From UBA1546 sp049302185 (GTDB taxonomy: Bacteria > Nitrospirota > Thermodesulfovibrionia > Thermodesulfovibrionales > UBA1546): DNA of 64,000 nt. The stretch's first letter is position 1. The number at the start of each line of letters is the position of its first letter. The stretch spans positions 166,084 through 230,083 of the forward strand of contig JBAQLV010000013.1 of NCBI GenBank assembly GCA_049302185.1. Direction: 5' to 3'. The notes below the pieces were generated by a model. It saw only the letters and a program-made list of their open reading frames with translations, was not told where the DNA came from and did not search any database. Made by a program: the position numbers and the translations under genes. This document shows, piece by piece, positions 1 through 8,346 of this stretch.

Positions 1-1513
1 CTCTATAAGCCGCCTTGTAAAGATCTACAGGCGTATACAAGGCATCGCTGTGCTCTGCAACCCACTGGTCAGGCCCGTTGTAATATCCCCTGATGGTTAT
101 ATAGTTATGATTTTCCTGAAGGATTGGATTGTCTTCAGGGTCAAGGATGTCTTTGTGAGACTCGTATTTTCTCGGGTCGGTTGATGGTTCTATTTTTGTG
201 CTTCCGGTCATGTATATAGCCCTGACATAGACCGAGGGTATCCCAATCCGGTTAAGTTCATGGGCTAAAGCAAACTCTTCAAAGGGGCTGTTTATCCCGA
301 ATTGACGGATTTTGGGATTATAGCTGCCATTTTCCTCCATGTTATGCATTTCACCTACGCGGGAAGTTTTCCAGACAAGGTGAATATTATCTTTTGTTAT
401 CGTATAAAACACTTCTTTTGAAAATGACAATCTGATGGAAGGAGTCTTCCTCCACCTTTCAGGAAGGAAATAATCGAACAGATGTGCATTCTTTCCGACA
501 ACCCACAACCTGCCCCCTGTGCTCTCTGCGTGTCCATAAATGTAAGGTACGCCGAATATTTCTTTGTAAGACAGATGAGAGGGCAAAGGAGTCGGCGTGA
601 AACGGTTAAGCTGGTCATCAAGATATGAATGTCGTCTGGAAGATTTAACCGCATCCTCATATTCAGGTGTGCGTGACAGTAGCTCATAATCAATCACAGA
701 ATAGTTGCCGTCATTCAGCAGTTGATATAACAGCTCAATCTGTTTTCTTGGGGCATCAATATCCTGAGCGCTGCCAATCTCTTTGATGCGTTCAGTATTC
801 TCTTCACTGATTATGATATGTTCCGGTTTCATATCAGCAACGAGATATCCTTTTTTGTTTAAGTCACCTATCCCCTTGTAGTTAATCTTTTTGAGATGGT
901 TTATAAGCTCAGCGCTGTCCACATTGATAAGTTCAAAAACTTCGATAAGATTTTTGCCTTTAATCCATTCATAGATGAGTTTGTACTGCTTTAATATATC
1001 CAGATCAATGCCCGGATGTTTTGCCCTTATGCGGTTGATTTTTTCGCGCGACCTTCCGCTCTGCCATAACTGCATCTTTTCAGGCGGCACATAAATAGCC
1101 ATTGGTCTTTGTGTATTAACCCTCATCTCTTTCGGGCCATAGGTGTTTTCACGCATCTCCGTGACCAAAGAAAACTCTTCCCACGGGCTGTTGAACTCGG
1201 CGTCACAGAATTCTTCCAGAGTATGCGTATCCAGAGGAACGTCTTCTCCAACACGGCAGTTCTTGACTACAAGGTCAAGGCTTTTACCCTTAACCTCTTT
1301 TGTAGGAACCTTGTAAACAGAACTTGTGCCTTTAAGCCTAATCTTGTGTTTGTCGAACCAGTTCTTTTCATACCAGTTTGTGATATCAAAATGTTCTTCA
1401 TGGGGTTCGGCAAAACGTGTGAGATAAAGGTCTCCGCCGTCACTGGTTTTTGTGTGGACATACACAACGCCCAATACGTTGACGAGAGATTTTTTTGATA
1501 GTGTCTTTTCCAA
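1..1513 (-). CDS. Duplicated kinase-like-fold protein, partial at left edge
   Basis: The frame is open from a probable TTG start at 1513 (GGA about 9 nt upstream, stop TAG just before) to the window edge, giving 504 residues with no C-terminus. I do not recognise a named family. Visible features resemble a protein kinase fold: LVVK at about residues 81-84 (like the VAxK lysine strand), an NSPWEEF helix at 108-114 (possible C-helix glutamate), VADMKPEHIII at 225-235 (like HRDLKPENIL) and VIDYELL at 273-279 (like the DFG metal site). The N-lobe part then recurs: LVWK..RVGE at 379-388 and NSPFEEF at 408-414. The protein therefore seems to hold two tandem kinase-like units, the second cut by the window edge. 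Substrate and role are unknown. The start codon is uncertain; TTG or GTG codons further in are alternatives. Confidence 0.7.
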   Translation of the reverse strand, partial: MEKTLSKKSLVNVLGVVYVHTKTSDGGDLYLTRFAEPHEEHFDITNWYEKNWFDKHKIRLKGTSSVYKVPTKEVKGKSLDLVVKNCRVGEDVPLDTHTLEEFCDAEFNSPWEEFSLVTEMRENTYGPKEMRVNTQRPMAIYVPPEKMQLWQSGRSREKINRIRAKHPGIDLDILKQYKLIYEWIKGKNLIEVFELINVDSAELINHLKKINYKGIGDLNKKGYLVADMKPEHIIISEENTERIKEIGSAQDIDAPRKQIELLYQLLNDGNYSVIDYELLSRTPEYEDAVKSSRRHSYLDDQLNRFTPTPLPSHLSYKEIFGVPYIYGHAESTGGRLWVVGKNAHLFDYFLPERWRKTPSIRLSFSKEVFYTITKDNIHLVWKTSRVGEMHNMEENGSYNPKIRQFGINSPFEEFALAHELNRIGIPSVYVRAIYMTGSTKIEPSTDPRKYESHKDILDPEDNPILQENHNYITIRGYYNGPDQWVAEHSDALYTPVDLYKAAYR

Positions 1514-1539
1514 TTGCTAAATTCCAAATTATCTTGAAA

Positions 1540-1645
1540 TACCCCTCACCCTTGCCCTCTCCCGCAGGGGGAGAGGAGAAATCGGTGGAAGGTGTCCTAT
1601 AAAACTTTCCCCTCCCTCGATGGGAGGGGTTAGGGGAGGGTGAAA
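1540..1645. repeat. GC-rich interspersed repeat, two imperfect palindromes
   Basis: The gap between the kinase-like gene and pckG holds two adjacent imperfect palindromes, CCCTCTCCC..GGGGGAGAGG and CCCCTCCCTC..GGGAGGGG. Sequences of this type are common dispersed repeats in many bacterial genomes. On the minus strand it lies just downstream of the pckG stop, so it could also help end transcription, but there is no T tract. Confidence 0.6.
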
Positions 1646-1649
1646 TATT

Positions 1650-3440
1650 TCATCCTCCAAGCCGTGCCTTAAGTTCCTTCAACTGCTTTTCAAGCCTTTC
1701 AGGCAGACGGCTGCCGAATGTTGCAAAATGTTTCTCAATATCCAGTATCTCAGCCTTCCATTCATCAAGGTCAACCTTCGTAAGCTCTTCCATGTTTTCA
1801 GCAGATAGCCCTATGCCATTAAGGTCAAGGCCTCGATCCACAGGCAATAAACCTATAGCTGATTTCTTTGCGTCAACCTTGTTGTCTGTGCGTTCGCACA
1901 TCCACTTAAGCACACGGCTGTTGTCGCTGAATCCGGGCCATAAAAATCTTCCATCATGGTTTTTCCTGAACCAGTTAACATAGAAAATCCTCGGGGCTTT
2001 AGAGCCGAGCCTGTCGCCTATATTGAGCCAGTGCTGAAAATAATCACCCATATTGTAGCTGCAAAAAGGTTTCATGGCGAAAGGATCCCTTCTCAAATTA
2101 CCAACTTCTCCGATATTGGCGAATGTGGTCTCAGAGGCTGCGGTTGCACCGAGGAAAACACCATGTTCCCATGAATAAGCCTCATAAACCAAAGGGACAA
2201 CACTGCTCCTTCTGCCGCCGAATATGAAAATATCTATAGGAACGCCATTTGGGTTTTCCCAGTCTTTGCAAATCACCGGGCACTGGGACGCAGGCGCCGT
2301 AAAGCGGGCATTAGGATGTGCTGCATCGCCCTTGCTTTCAGGTGTCCAGTCATGCCCCTTCCAGTCAATGAGATGGGATGGGACATCATCATTAATACCT
2401 TCCCACCACACATCACCGTCATCTGTAAGGGCGCAGTTAGTGAAAATAACATTCTCTTTCAGAGTATCCATTGCCATAGGATTGGTGTCATAAGAAGTGC
2501 CGGGAGCCATGCCAAAGAAGCCGTTTTCAGGGTTAATGGCATAAAGGCGTCCGTCAGTGCCAATCTTCATCCACGCAATGTCGTCGCCGATGCATTCGCA
2601 TTTCCAGCCTTTGATTGAAGGCTGCATCATGGCTAAATTAGTCTTGCCGCAGGCAGATGGGAATGCAGCAGCAATGTGATACTGCTTTCCCTCAGGATTG
2701 GTGAGTCTCAGTATGAGCATATGCTCTGCCATCCAGCCTTCTCTTTTGGCGATAGCAGATGCTATTCTCAGCGCAAGGCATTTTTTGCCGAGCAAAGCAT
2801 TGCCGCCGTAACCTGAACCGAATGACCATATCAGGTTTTCCTCAGGGAAATGGCTTATGTATTTTTTCTCAATCGGAGCGCAGGGCCACTGGACATCCTT
2901 CTGTCCCTTGGCTAATGGCGCGCCTATTGAATGGAGGCAGGGAATAAAATCCTCACCCGCATTAAGAAGTTCCATGACTCTGGCGCTTACGCGGGTCATG
3001 ATATGCATGCTTATAACAACATAAGGGCTGTCTGTAATCTCTACCCCTATCTTTGAGATTGGAGAACCTATCGGCCCCATTGAAAAAGGAATCACATACA
3101 TTGTGCGTCCCTTCATGCAGCCCTTGTATAGCTGCTTCATGGTGTCTTTTAGTTCAATTGGATCAATCCAGTTATTTGTAGGGCCTGCCGCATCTTTTGT
3201 GGATGTGCTTATGAATGTGCGGTCCTCAACGCGCGCCACATCGCTTGGGTCAGAGCGGAAAAGATAGCTGTTAGGCCGTTTCTTAAGCGGAATGGCGCTG
3301 CCGCTTGCAATCAGCTTTGACATCATAAGGTTATACTCTTCCTTAGTCCCGTTACATAAATAAATATCATCAGGCTGGCACATCTCTGCAACTTCTTTAA
3401 TCCAGTTGTTCAGTTTTTCATTTTTTGTCAAAGCAGGCAT
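1650..3440 (-). CDS. pckG: Phosphoenolpyruvate carboxykinase (GTP)
   Basis: This enzyme interconverts oxaloacetate plus GTP with phosphoenolpyruvate, CO2 and GDP in the cytoplasm, linking the C4 and C3 pools for gluconeogenesis or anaplerosis. The 596-residue length fits the GTP-dependent class (about 600), not the shorter ATP class. The nucleotide loop FPSACGKTN, with the reactive cysteine typical of this class, is at about residues 260-268, and the RKNHDGRFLWPGF region typical of the C-terminal domain is present. The ATG at 3440 is preceded on the minus strand by AAAGGAG. The gene seems to be transcribed alone; repeats flank it on both sides. Confidence 0.97.
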   Translation of the reverse strand: MPALTKNEKLNNWIKEVAEMCQPDDIYLCNGTKEEYNLMMSKLIASGSAIPLKKRPNSYLFRSDPSDVARVEDRTFISTSTKDAAGPTNNWIDPIELKDTMKQLYKGCMKGRTMYVIPFSMGPIGSPISKIGVEITDSPYVVISMHIMTRVSARVMELLNAGEDFIPCLHSIGAPLAKGQKDVQWPCAPIEKKYISHFPEENLIWSFGSGYGGNALLGKKCLALRIASAIAKREGWMAEHMLILRLTNPEGKQYHIAAAFPSACGKTNLAMMQPSIKGWKCECIGDDIAWMKIGTDGRLYAINPENGFFGMAPGTSYDTNPMAMDTLKENVIFTNCALTDDGDVWWEGINDDVPSHLIDWKGHDWTPESKGDAAHPNARFTAPASQCPVICKDWENPNGVPIDIFIFGGRRSSVVPLVYEAYSWEHGVFLGATAASETTFANIGEVGNLRRDPFAMKPFCSYNMGDYFQHWLNIGDRLGSKAPRIFYVNWFRKNHDGRFLWPGFSDNSRVLKWMCERTDNKVDAKKSAIGLLPVDRGLDLNGIGLSAENMEELTKVDLDEWKAEILDIEKHFATFGSRLPERLEKQLKELKARLGG

Positions 3441-3506
3441 CAGTTTTTCTCCTTTAAGATTATGATGCTATCACCGAAATACTTTTTTAAAAAAGGGGAT
3501 TTAAAT

Positions 3507-3554
3507 TAACCCCACCCAGCCTCCCCTTATTTAAGGGGAGGTGTGGAGGGGTTA
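3507..3554. repeat. Palindromic repeat upstream of pckG
   Basis: Near-perfect inverted repeat with arms TAACCCC..CCTCCCCTTA and TAAGGGGAGG..GGGGTTA. It lies in the 276-base gap between the divergent pckG and M50 protease genes and resembles the GC-rich palindromes found inside apbE and murE. I see no other gene in this gap. Confidence 0.7.
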
Positions 3555-3716
3555 CCTTCAGCGTCAGCAAATATATTCAATTATACGAATTATGCCATCA
3601 GAAAATCCAGAGTCATGCGCAGTCAGTGGTTTTAGGTGAAGAGCTTAATTGACTTTAACATGGAAAACTATTATAGTTAAAACTGCTTTGAAAAAATTAT
3701 TAGACAGGTTAATATT

Positions 3717-4358
3717 TTGGATTTTACAGATATAATTCGGCAGATAGTCCTCCTTGCTTTTCCTGTCCTCACAGCAGTTACATTTCATGAGCTTGCTCAT
3801 GGTTATGTTGCAGACAGGCTCGGCGACCCGACTGCAAGGCTTGCAGGAAGGCTTACGATTAATCCCTTAAAACATCTTGATCCGATAGGCACCCTGGTAT
3901 TTGTCATTACGCGGATGATTGGATGGGCAAAGCCTGTTCCTGTGAATCCGTATAATCTGAGGAACCCGAAAAAGGATATGATATGGGTGTCCCTTGCAGG
4001 ACCTGCAGCTAATTTGATTATTGCTGTTCTCGCGTCTGTTGTTTTCAGGTTACTGCTGAACTTGCCTGTTTCTCCTTTTAGCGATCTGGGGCAAAAAATC
4101 CTTGATCCTCTTATCCTTATAACCCGGATTACTGTTACGATTAATATCGGTCTTGGGGTTTTTAATCTGATTCCTGTGCCGCCGCTTGATGGAAGCAAGA
4201 TATTGATGGGACTATTGCCTCACAGGCAGGCGGCTGCTTACAGCAGAATTGAGCCTTACGGTTTTTTTATCCTGCTTGCGCTTATATTCCTGAGAATTAC
4301 AGACTACGTCATAGTCCCGATAATAATTCTCATAAGATACCTTCTTTTAGGACAATAA
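3717..4358 (+). CDS. Site-2 protease family M50 membrane metalloprotease
   Basis: A predicted intramembrane zinc protease of the YwhC/M50 type, 213 residues, with several hydrophobic segments. The zinc motif HELAH is at about residues 23-27 in the first membrane segment; NPLKHLDPIGT and the distal LDG motif (VPPLDG) follow, which together identify the family. Such proteases cut membrane-spanning substrates; the substrate here cannot be inferred. The start is a TTG at 3717 with only a weak ribosome site, chosen because the zinc motif lies so near the N-terminus that later starts would remove it. It is divergent from pckG and convergent with the Suf pair. Confidence 0.9.
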   Translation: MDFTDIIRQIVLLAFPVLTAVTFHELAHGYVADRLGDPTARLAGRLTINPLKHLDPIGTLVFVITRMIGWAKPVPVNPYNLRNPKKDMIWVSLAGPAANLIIAVLASVVFRLLLNLPVSPFSDLGQKILDPLILITRITVTINIGLGVFNLIPVPPLDGSKILMGLLPHRQAAAYSRIEPYGFFILLALIFLRITDYVIVPIIILIRYLLLGQ

Positions 4359-4369
4359 CACTACATGGT

Positions 4370-5305
4370 TTATTTAAGTATCCCTTTTACAATCACATCC
4401 ACCGCCTCTTCAGGTGTCAGGCCATGTGCCATAAGGGTCTCCATCTGTCTTTTATCAACGCTGCCGATGGCTGCCTCATGGGTCACTTTTGCGAGAGGAT
4501 GGGTGACATTTACGATCGGGATTGCTTTTGCTGTTGCATTGTCTTTTACTATCTCCATGCAATCAACATGTCCTCTTGCACCTTCTGCGTTACCCTCTGT
4601 GATGCCTGTGACTTCTGCCTTTGCCTCATCCTCAAGGGCAACCCTTGTCTTTATCAATCCCCTTGAATTCTTGCCGGCAAGCACAACCCTTTCCTTTATA
4701 TTGATTTCGTCATTAGCGTGTCCGAAGACCCTTGCCGTGAGTTCCGTTACAGCGTTCTCCCCCGCTTCAACGGAATAATCAATACCAAGCTTTCCGACCC
4801 TTCCCGTGGTCAGGGTAAAATCCGTAAAATAGCGGCCATTCTTTCCGATCTTCACAATTGACTTCGGGATGACCTCAATGCCTCCATACAACCCATGAAA
4901 GTGCGTTTCCGAATAGCGCATCTCGGCTCCCTCACCGATTTCAACCACCGCATCCATGATATGCCTCACCTTTTCAGCCTTTGGGAATATGCAGTGTGCG
5001 ATGAAATGAGCGGAACTGTTACTTTCTAATTTTATATCCATTTTTATTTTCTGTGTTCCCTTTTTATGCAGAACTCCAAAGCAGAGGTGAACAGGGTTCT
5101 TTATTTTGAATCCCTCTTTGACAATGACTCTTGCAGAGATGCCAGTAAGTGTTTCCTTTGCATCTACTTCAATGCCTTCAACCTTATTAGCGCTTAATAT
5201 TTTATGTCCGCTCGCGACAAGGTGCGCTATCTCATTATTTTCAAGGATAGCCTTGTCGCCTCCTGCCTCTCCATATGCCTTCATCAACGTATCAAGATCA
5301 GACAT
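4370..5305 (-). CDS. SufB/SufD-family Fe-S scaffold (minimal SUF, SmsB-like)
   Basis: Scaffold partner of SufC for building Fe-S clusters. The 311-residue protein carries the SufBD beta-helix core, including the family's C-terminal helical region (ending HGLTPEEAVDVIVKGILK), but it is shorter than classical SufB (about 480). Only one SufBD gene accompanies SufC, and no SufS, SufE or SufD is adjacent. This is the two-gene layout described for ancient minimal SUF systems. I chose the ATG at 5305 (MSDLDTLM); it overlaps the end of sufC by 8 bases, so the two are translationally coupled. An upstream ATG at 5332 in the same frame would add nine residues. Confidence 0.88.
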   Translation of the reverse strand: MSDLDTLMKAYGEAGGDKAILENNEIAHLVASGHKILSANKVEGIEVDAKETLTGISARVIVKEGFKIKNPVHLCFGVLHKKGTQKIKMDIKLESNSSAHFIAHCIFPKAEKVRHIMDAVVEIGEGAEMRYSETHFHGLYGGIEVIPKSIVKIGKNGRYFTDFTLTTGRVGKLGIDYSVEAGENAVTELTARVFGHANDEINIKERVVLAGKNSRGLIKTRVALEDEAKAEVTGITEGNAEGARGHVDCMEIVKDNATAKAIPIVNVTHPLAKVTHEAAIGSVDKRQMETLMAHGLTPEEAVDVIVKGILK

Positions 5306-6014
5306 AGGCGCACACCTCTCCGTCACAGACAAAACATTTTCTCGATTTATAGTATTCAGCCACCTTCTCGGGGCTGCCAGAACAAACTATTCTCCCATTA
5401 CAGATTTGGGAGGCCCTGTCAGCGATTAACACGATCTCCTCTCTGTGGGTAATCAAAAGCACAGATGAACCATTTTTCTTGAAGGCATTGATGACATTGA
5501 CGATATCCTGAGTAGAAAGCATGTCGATGCCCGAATCCGGTTCGTCAAGGATAGCAAGTTTTGGATTCAATGCAAGAATGGATGCAAGCTCAATCCGTTT
5601 CCTCTCGCCTCCGCTTAAGGATTTGTCAACCATTCTGTGAAGATATAGTTCAGGATGGAGTCCAACCATCTCAAGATAATATGAAGGATTTATGTCTTTA
5701 TTTTTGAGTCTGAGATAATCGCTGACGCTTATCCCCTCAAACCTTACCGGCTCCTGCCATGCCATGGTTATGCCCAGTTTTGACCGTTCCTGGATTTTTA
5801 GGGTGTTTATCGTTTTGCCCTCAAATATTATTTCACCTGATGACGGCATGTAACCTTCGCATCCCATTATCAAATACGCGAGGGTGCTCTTACCTGTGCC
5901 GTTTGTGCCTAAAAGGGCATGGACTTCGGATGGCTCAATGGTCATGGAGAAATCATCGAGGATCGTTTTATCCCCAGCCCCGTATGTAAGCCCATTGATT
6001 TCAAGCAGAAGCAT
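5298..6014 (-). CDS. sufC: SufC-like Fe-S assembly ATPase
   Basis: ABC-type ATPase that powers Fe-S cluster assembly on the SufB-like scaffold encoded directly downstream. At 238 residues it has Walker A (GTNGTGKST, about 36-44), the signature LSGGERKR and Walker B LAILDEPDSGID; the E-P-D-S-G form is typical of SufC rather than of transport ATPases. The ATG at 6014 is preferred over in-frame ATGs at 6032 and 6065 because AGGAG lies 8 bases before it and the protein then begins MLLLEINGLTYG, as the family does. It forms a two-gene operon with the scaffold gene. Confidence 0.93.
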   Translation of the reverse strand: MLLLEINGLTYGAGDKTILDDFSMTIEPSEVHALLGTNGTGKSTLAYLIMGCEGYMPSSGEIIFEGKTINTLKIQERSKLGITMAWQEPVRFEGISVSDYLRLKNKDINPSYYLEMVGLHPELYLHRMVDKSLSGGERKRIELASILALNPKLAILDEPDSGIDMLSTQDIVNVINAFKKNGSSVLLITHREEIVLIADRASQICNGRIVCSGSPEKVAEYYKSRKCFVCDGEVCAYV

Positions 6015-6036
6015 ATAATCTTCTCCTGTCATAATT

Positions 6037-6293
6037 TTATAACATAAAAACAGAAATAACAGCACCTATGAGAACAACGTGGAGGATATCTACTTTCATG
6101 AACAATGCAATTAATGCTGCAAATCCAAAAATTGCCTTCATAATGTCCCAATTAAATGAGAAATCTGTCAATACAGAGTAAATATCAAATACGATCCACC
6201 CGTAGCACAACCTGACATGAATCCAATCCCTATGATAAATATAAACAAAACCACCGCCCATATTGGTTTTTTGATATTGAATTCTTTATCCAT
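6037..6293 (-). pseudogene. Frameshifted small membrane protein, chromate-transporter-like remnant
   Basis: Two overlapping minus-strand frames each encode a piece of a hydrophobic protein: an ATG-started part from 6293 (MDKEFNIKKPIWAVVLFIF..) that stops near 6168, and a second frame from about 6200 to 6037 (..NWDIMKAIFGFAALIALFMKV..). The second piece resembles the C-terminal membrane segment of ChrA chromate transporters. The simplest reading is the decayed remainder of such a gene with one frameshift. The family assignment is weak because only about 80 residues can be read. Confidence 0.4.
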
Positions 6294-6361
6294 TGAGCCT
6301 CGTTATAGAGGAGTATATTTTGATTTAGAATATCACAATACAAGAAAAAATATAAGAAATA

Positions 6362-6871
6362 TCAAGGTGATTTATCCGTTATATTTTTAATGAGAATATT
6401 CCCTATGAACCCGTTCATAACCCCTGTGATTGTTCCTAAGAGAATCAGAAGAGGAGTTACTATTAAGATAGCTTCAAGCTGCCGGACGAATAACAGATAT
6501 GCGATAAAAAGCTGTGAGACATTATGGAATAATGCGCCGATTAGGCTGAGACCTACAGGGCCGAAGAGTCTTGGAAATAGTGAGAATATAATCCCCATTG
6601 CTGCGGTGCTTGAAACACCGCCGCAGAAGCTCATAATAAATCCGGGGCCGAGGAATGTGCCTATGAATATTGATGAAAGGATTACCCTTATAAGCGTCAC
6701 CATCATGGCTGACCTGAAACCATAAAGGACGAGAGTTGCGAGCGTGATTATGTTTGCAATGCCAAGCCTGAGCCATGGGATTGGCGTTGGCAGAAGATTT
6801 TCAAAGCTGTGGATTGCAATTGCATACGCTGAGAGCAGCGCTATGCGGTGCTTATCCTGTGATTGCATCAA
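6362..6871 (-). CDS. Gx transporter family membrane protein
   Basis: A 169-residue integral membrane protein with about five hydrophobic segments, matching the Gx transporter family, also annotated as heptaprenyl diphosphate synthase component I (motifs near FENLLPTPIPWLRLGIANIITL and GPGFIMSFCGG). It overlaps the 3' end of the NusG-II gene by 20 bases and follows apbE, so the three form one transcription unit. In other bacteria this trio is linked to flavin-dependent extracytoplasmic electron transfer; its own substrate is not known. Met1 or Met2 could be the start. Confidence 0.82.
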   Translation of the reverse strand: MMQSQDKHRIALLSAYAIAIHSFENLLPTPIPWLRLGIANIITLATLVLYGFRSAMMVTLIRVILSSIFIGTFLGPGFIMSFCGGVSSTAAMGIIFSLFPRLFGPVGLSLIGALFHNVSQLFIAYLLFVRQLEAILIVTPLLILLGTITGVMNGFIGNILIKNITDKSP

Positions 6872-7217
6872 TGGTCTTATTCTCTCTGCCTTCTGAACCT
6901 TCTATGAATACCATTACCCTGTTAGGAAGGCATACGACTGCGCCTCTGTCTATCCATCCCTGATGCACGCATATTTTATTGGGGCAGGGGGATTCTTTTA
7001 TCCGCACCTTTCTGTTTTTAATTTCCACTACGGTGTCTCCGTTTATGCCTTTCACAGCGATTGTTGCATTGCTGTTGAGCGGAAGTTTGTATGCGAGCTT
7101 CCCGTTAACTTCAATTCTGACATCTGTTCCCTGAGGGAATGCCTCTTTAATAAAAATAAACCCTGAGATAGATATGATTATAAGCACTGCGAGCAGCAGT
7201 ATGTCCGCAAGCGTCAT
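6852..7217 (-). CDS. NusG domain II-containing membrane-anchored protein
   Basis: A 121-residue protein with one N-terminal membrane segment (about residues 5-22) and an extracytoplasmic NusG domain II. The diagnostic pattern CPNKICVHQGWI..VCLPNRV has two cysteines before and one after the turn. The ATG at 7217 starts four bases after the apbE stop and gives the family's usual MTLADILLL start; an ATG at 7265 would overlap apbE by 44 bases. The neighbours apbE and the Gx transporter gene suggest a common role in flavinylation or surface redox chemistry; this is inference from gene context. Confidence 0.82.
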   Translation of the reverse strand: MTLADILLLAVLIIISISGFIFIKEAFPQGTDVRIEVNGKLAYKLPLNSNATIAVKGINGDTVVEIKNRKVRIKESPCPNKICVHQGWIDRGAVVCLPNRVMVFIEGSEGRENKTIDAITG

Positions 7218-7221
7218 TCTC

Positions 7222-8346
7222 TCAGTCAGTTCTTTTTCGCCTCTGCGAATCTCCGATAATTTCAAGCTTTCCTCTCAGGTTTGGTGTTATGTGTATTTTG
7301 CCATTTTTATCCACAATTATTCCATCAATCCCCATCTCCTCAAGGAGTTTAATGCCTTTTTCAGCGCCGAGTATAAATATGCCTGTTGAAAAAGGGTCTG
7401 TTACAGAGCCGTCTTTTGCAATGATGCTTACGCTTTGACACCCATCGGCGGGATAGCCTGTTTTTGGATTAAGGATATGATGGTATCGTTTCCCTTCAAT
7501 AATAAAGTATCGCTCGTAATCTCCGGATGTTGATATTGCCATGTCAGTCATCTCTATAGTTGCCATAATCTCATCCGAAAATCCCCCATAACCCCCCTTT
7601 ACTAAAGGGGGGTTATGGGGGATTGCTCTTGGGTTTCTTATCCCTATCTTCCACGGCTTTGAATCAGGCTTTAAACCAAATGCTTTAATGTCACCTGCAA
7701 TGGATACGAGCCCTGATTTTATGCCTTCTCTTTTCAGCGCTTCCATTGTCTTGTCAGCAGCATATCCCTTTGCTATGCCTCCGAGGTCAATAAGCATTCC
7801 TTTTTTCTTGAGATAAACAGATGACGATTTTTTGTTGAGTATTATATTTTTATAGTTTACAAGCGGAAGCCTTTCTTTGATTTTTTTGTCTTCAGGTTTT
7901 GTCCTCTTATGAAAATCCCACAGGGTTGTTACAGAGCCTATTGTCACATCAAATGCGCCGTTGGTTTTTCCGGAGGCATAGACTGCCTTCTCAAGAACTG
8001 CAAATGTCTCCGGAGACACTACCACAGCTTTCAAGCCTGCATTTCTGTTTATCTCTGAAAGCTCGCTGTTGTCAGAGAAGAAATTCAGTAGCCTGTCAAG
8101 TTTTTCTATCTCCGAGAACGCCCTGTCTATTGCTTTCTCTGCATCATGACCAGAGCCTGAGACAACGCTTATTGTTACTGTGGTATCCATCACTATCCTG
8201 CTTTTGCGGTAAACCTTTTCCTTTTGAGGACTGCAGGCGCTGAGAGTGAATAGTGAATAGTGAATAGTGAACAGCAGGAAAACAGTGAACAGTGAAAGAA
8301 TAAAAAATTTGAATTTTGAATTTTGAATTTTAAACTTTTTTATCAT
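7222..8346 (-). CDS. apbE: FAD:protein FMN transferase lipoprotein (ApbE)
   Basis: Transfers FMN from FAD to threonine residues of target proteins outside the cytoplasm. It is 374 residues long with a lipoprotein signal (hydrophobic stretch, then LSAC, Cys38). Family motifs include the S-G-A/N-G-A-F-D-V-T region at about 145, DLGGIAKGYAADK and DGSVTDPFSTGIF. Two oddities come from repeats: the signal peptide is written by heptamer arrays (KFKIQNSKFKF and FTIHYSLFTLSAC), and IPHNPPLVKGGYGGF, absent from ordinary ApbE, is encoded by a perfect 45-base palindrome. It overlaps the uvrA stop in an ATGA and leads the NusG-II and Gx genes. Confidence 0.93.
   Translation of the reverse strand: MIKKFKIQNSKFKFFILSLFTVFLLFTIHYSLFTLSACSPQKEKVYRKSRIVMDTTVTISVVSGSGHDAEKAIDRAFSEIEKLDRLLNFFSDNSELSEINRNAGLKAVVVSPETFAVLEKAVYASGKTNGAFDVTIGSVTTLWDFHKRTKPEDKKIKERLPLVNYKNIILNKKSSSVYLKKKGMLIDLGGIAKGYAADKTMEALKREGIKSGLVSIAGDIKAFGLKPDSKPWKIGIRNPRAIPHNPPLVKGGYGGFSDEIMATIEMTDMAISTSGDYERYFIIEGKRYHHILNPKTGYPADGCQSVSIIAKDGSVTDPFSTGIFILGAEKGIKLLEEMGIDGIIVDKNGKIHITPNLRGKLEIIGDSQRRKRTD
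7580..7624. repeat. Perfect 45-base palindrome inside apbE
   Basis: Two 21-base arms, AATCCCCCATAACCCCCCTTT in reverse complement around the 3-base loop ACT, with no mismatch. It lies in frame in apbE and is translated as a Pro/Gly-rich insert (NPPLVKGGYGG). Related elements occur in murE, between murG and murC, and in the fibronectin-III lipoprotein gene. Confidence 0.9.
8242..8336. repeat. Heptamer arrays encoding the ApbE signal peptide
   Basis: Four copies of a GTGAATA-type unit (8245-8273), a GTGAACA pair near 8285, then four units of TTTGAAT type (8306-8335). They overlap the start of apbE on the minus strand and so encode its basic N-terminus and hydrophobic signal segment. Confidence 0.85.

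Noticed and set aside
1109..1498. Plus-strand 129-codon frame
   Set aside because: It lies opposite the kinase-like gene, whose frame continues for 500 codons with clear motifs; the plus frame has no ribosome site or recognisable domain.
3803..4198. Minus-strand frame of 131 codons
   Set aside because: It is the antisense of the M50 protease gene, which has its zinc motifs in the plus frame.
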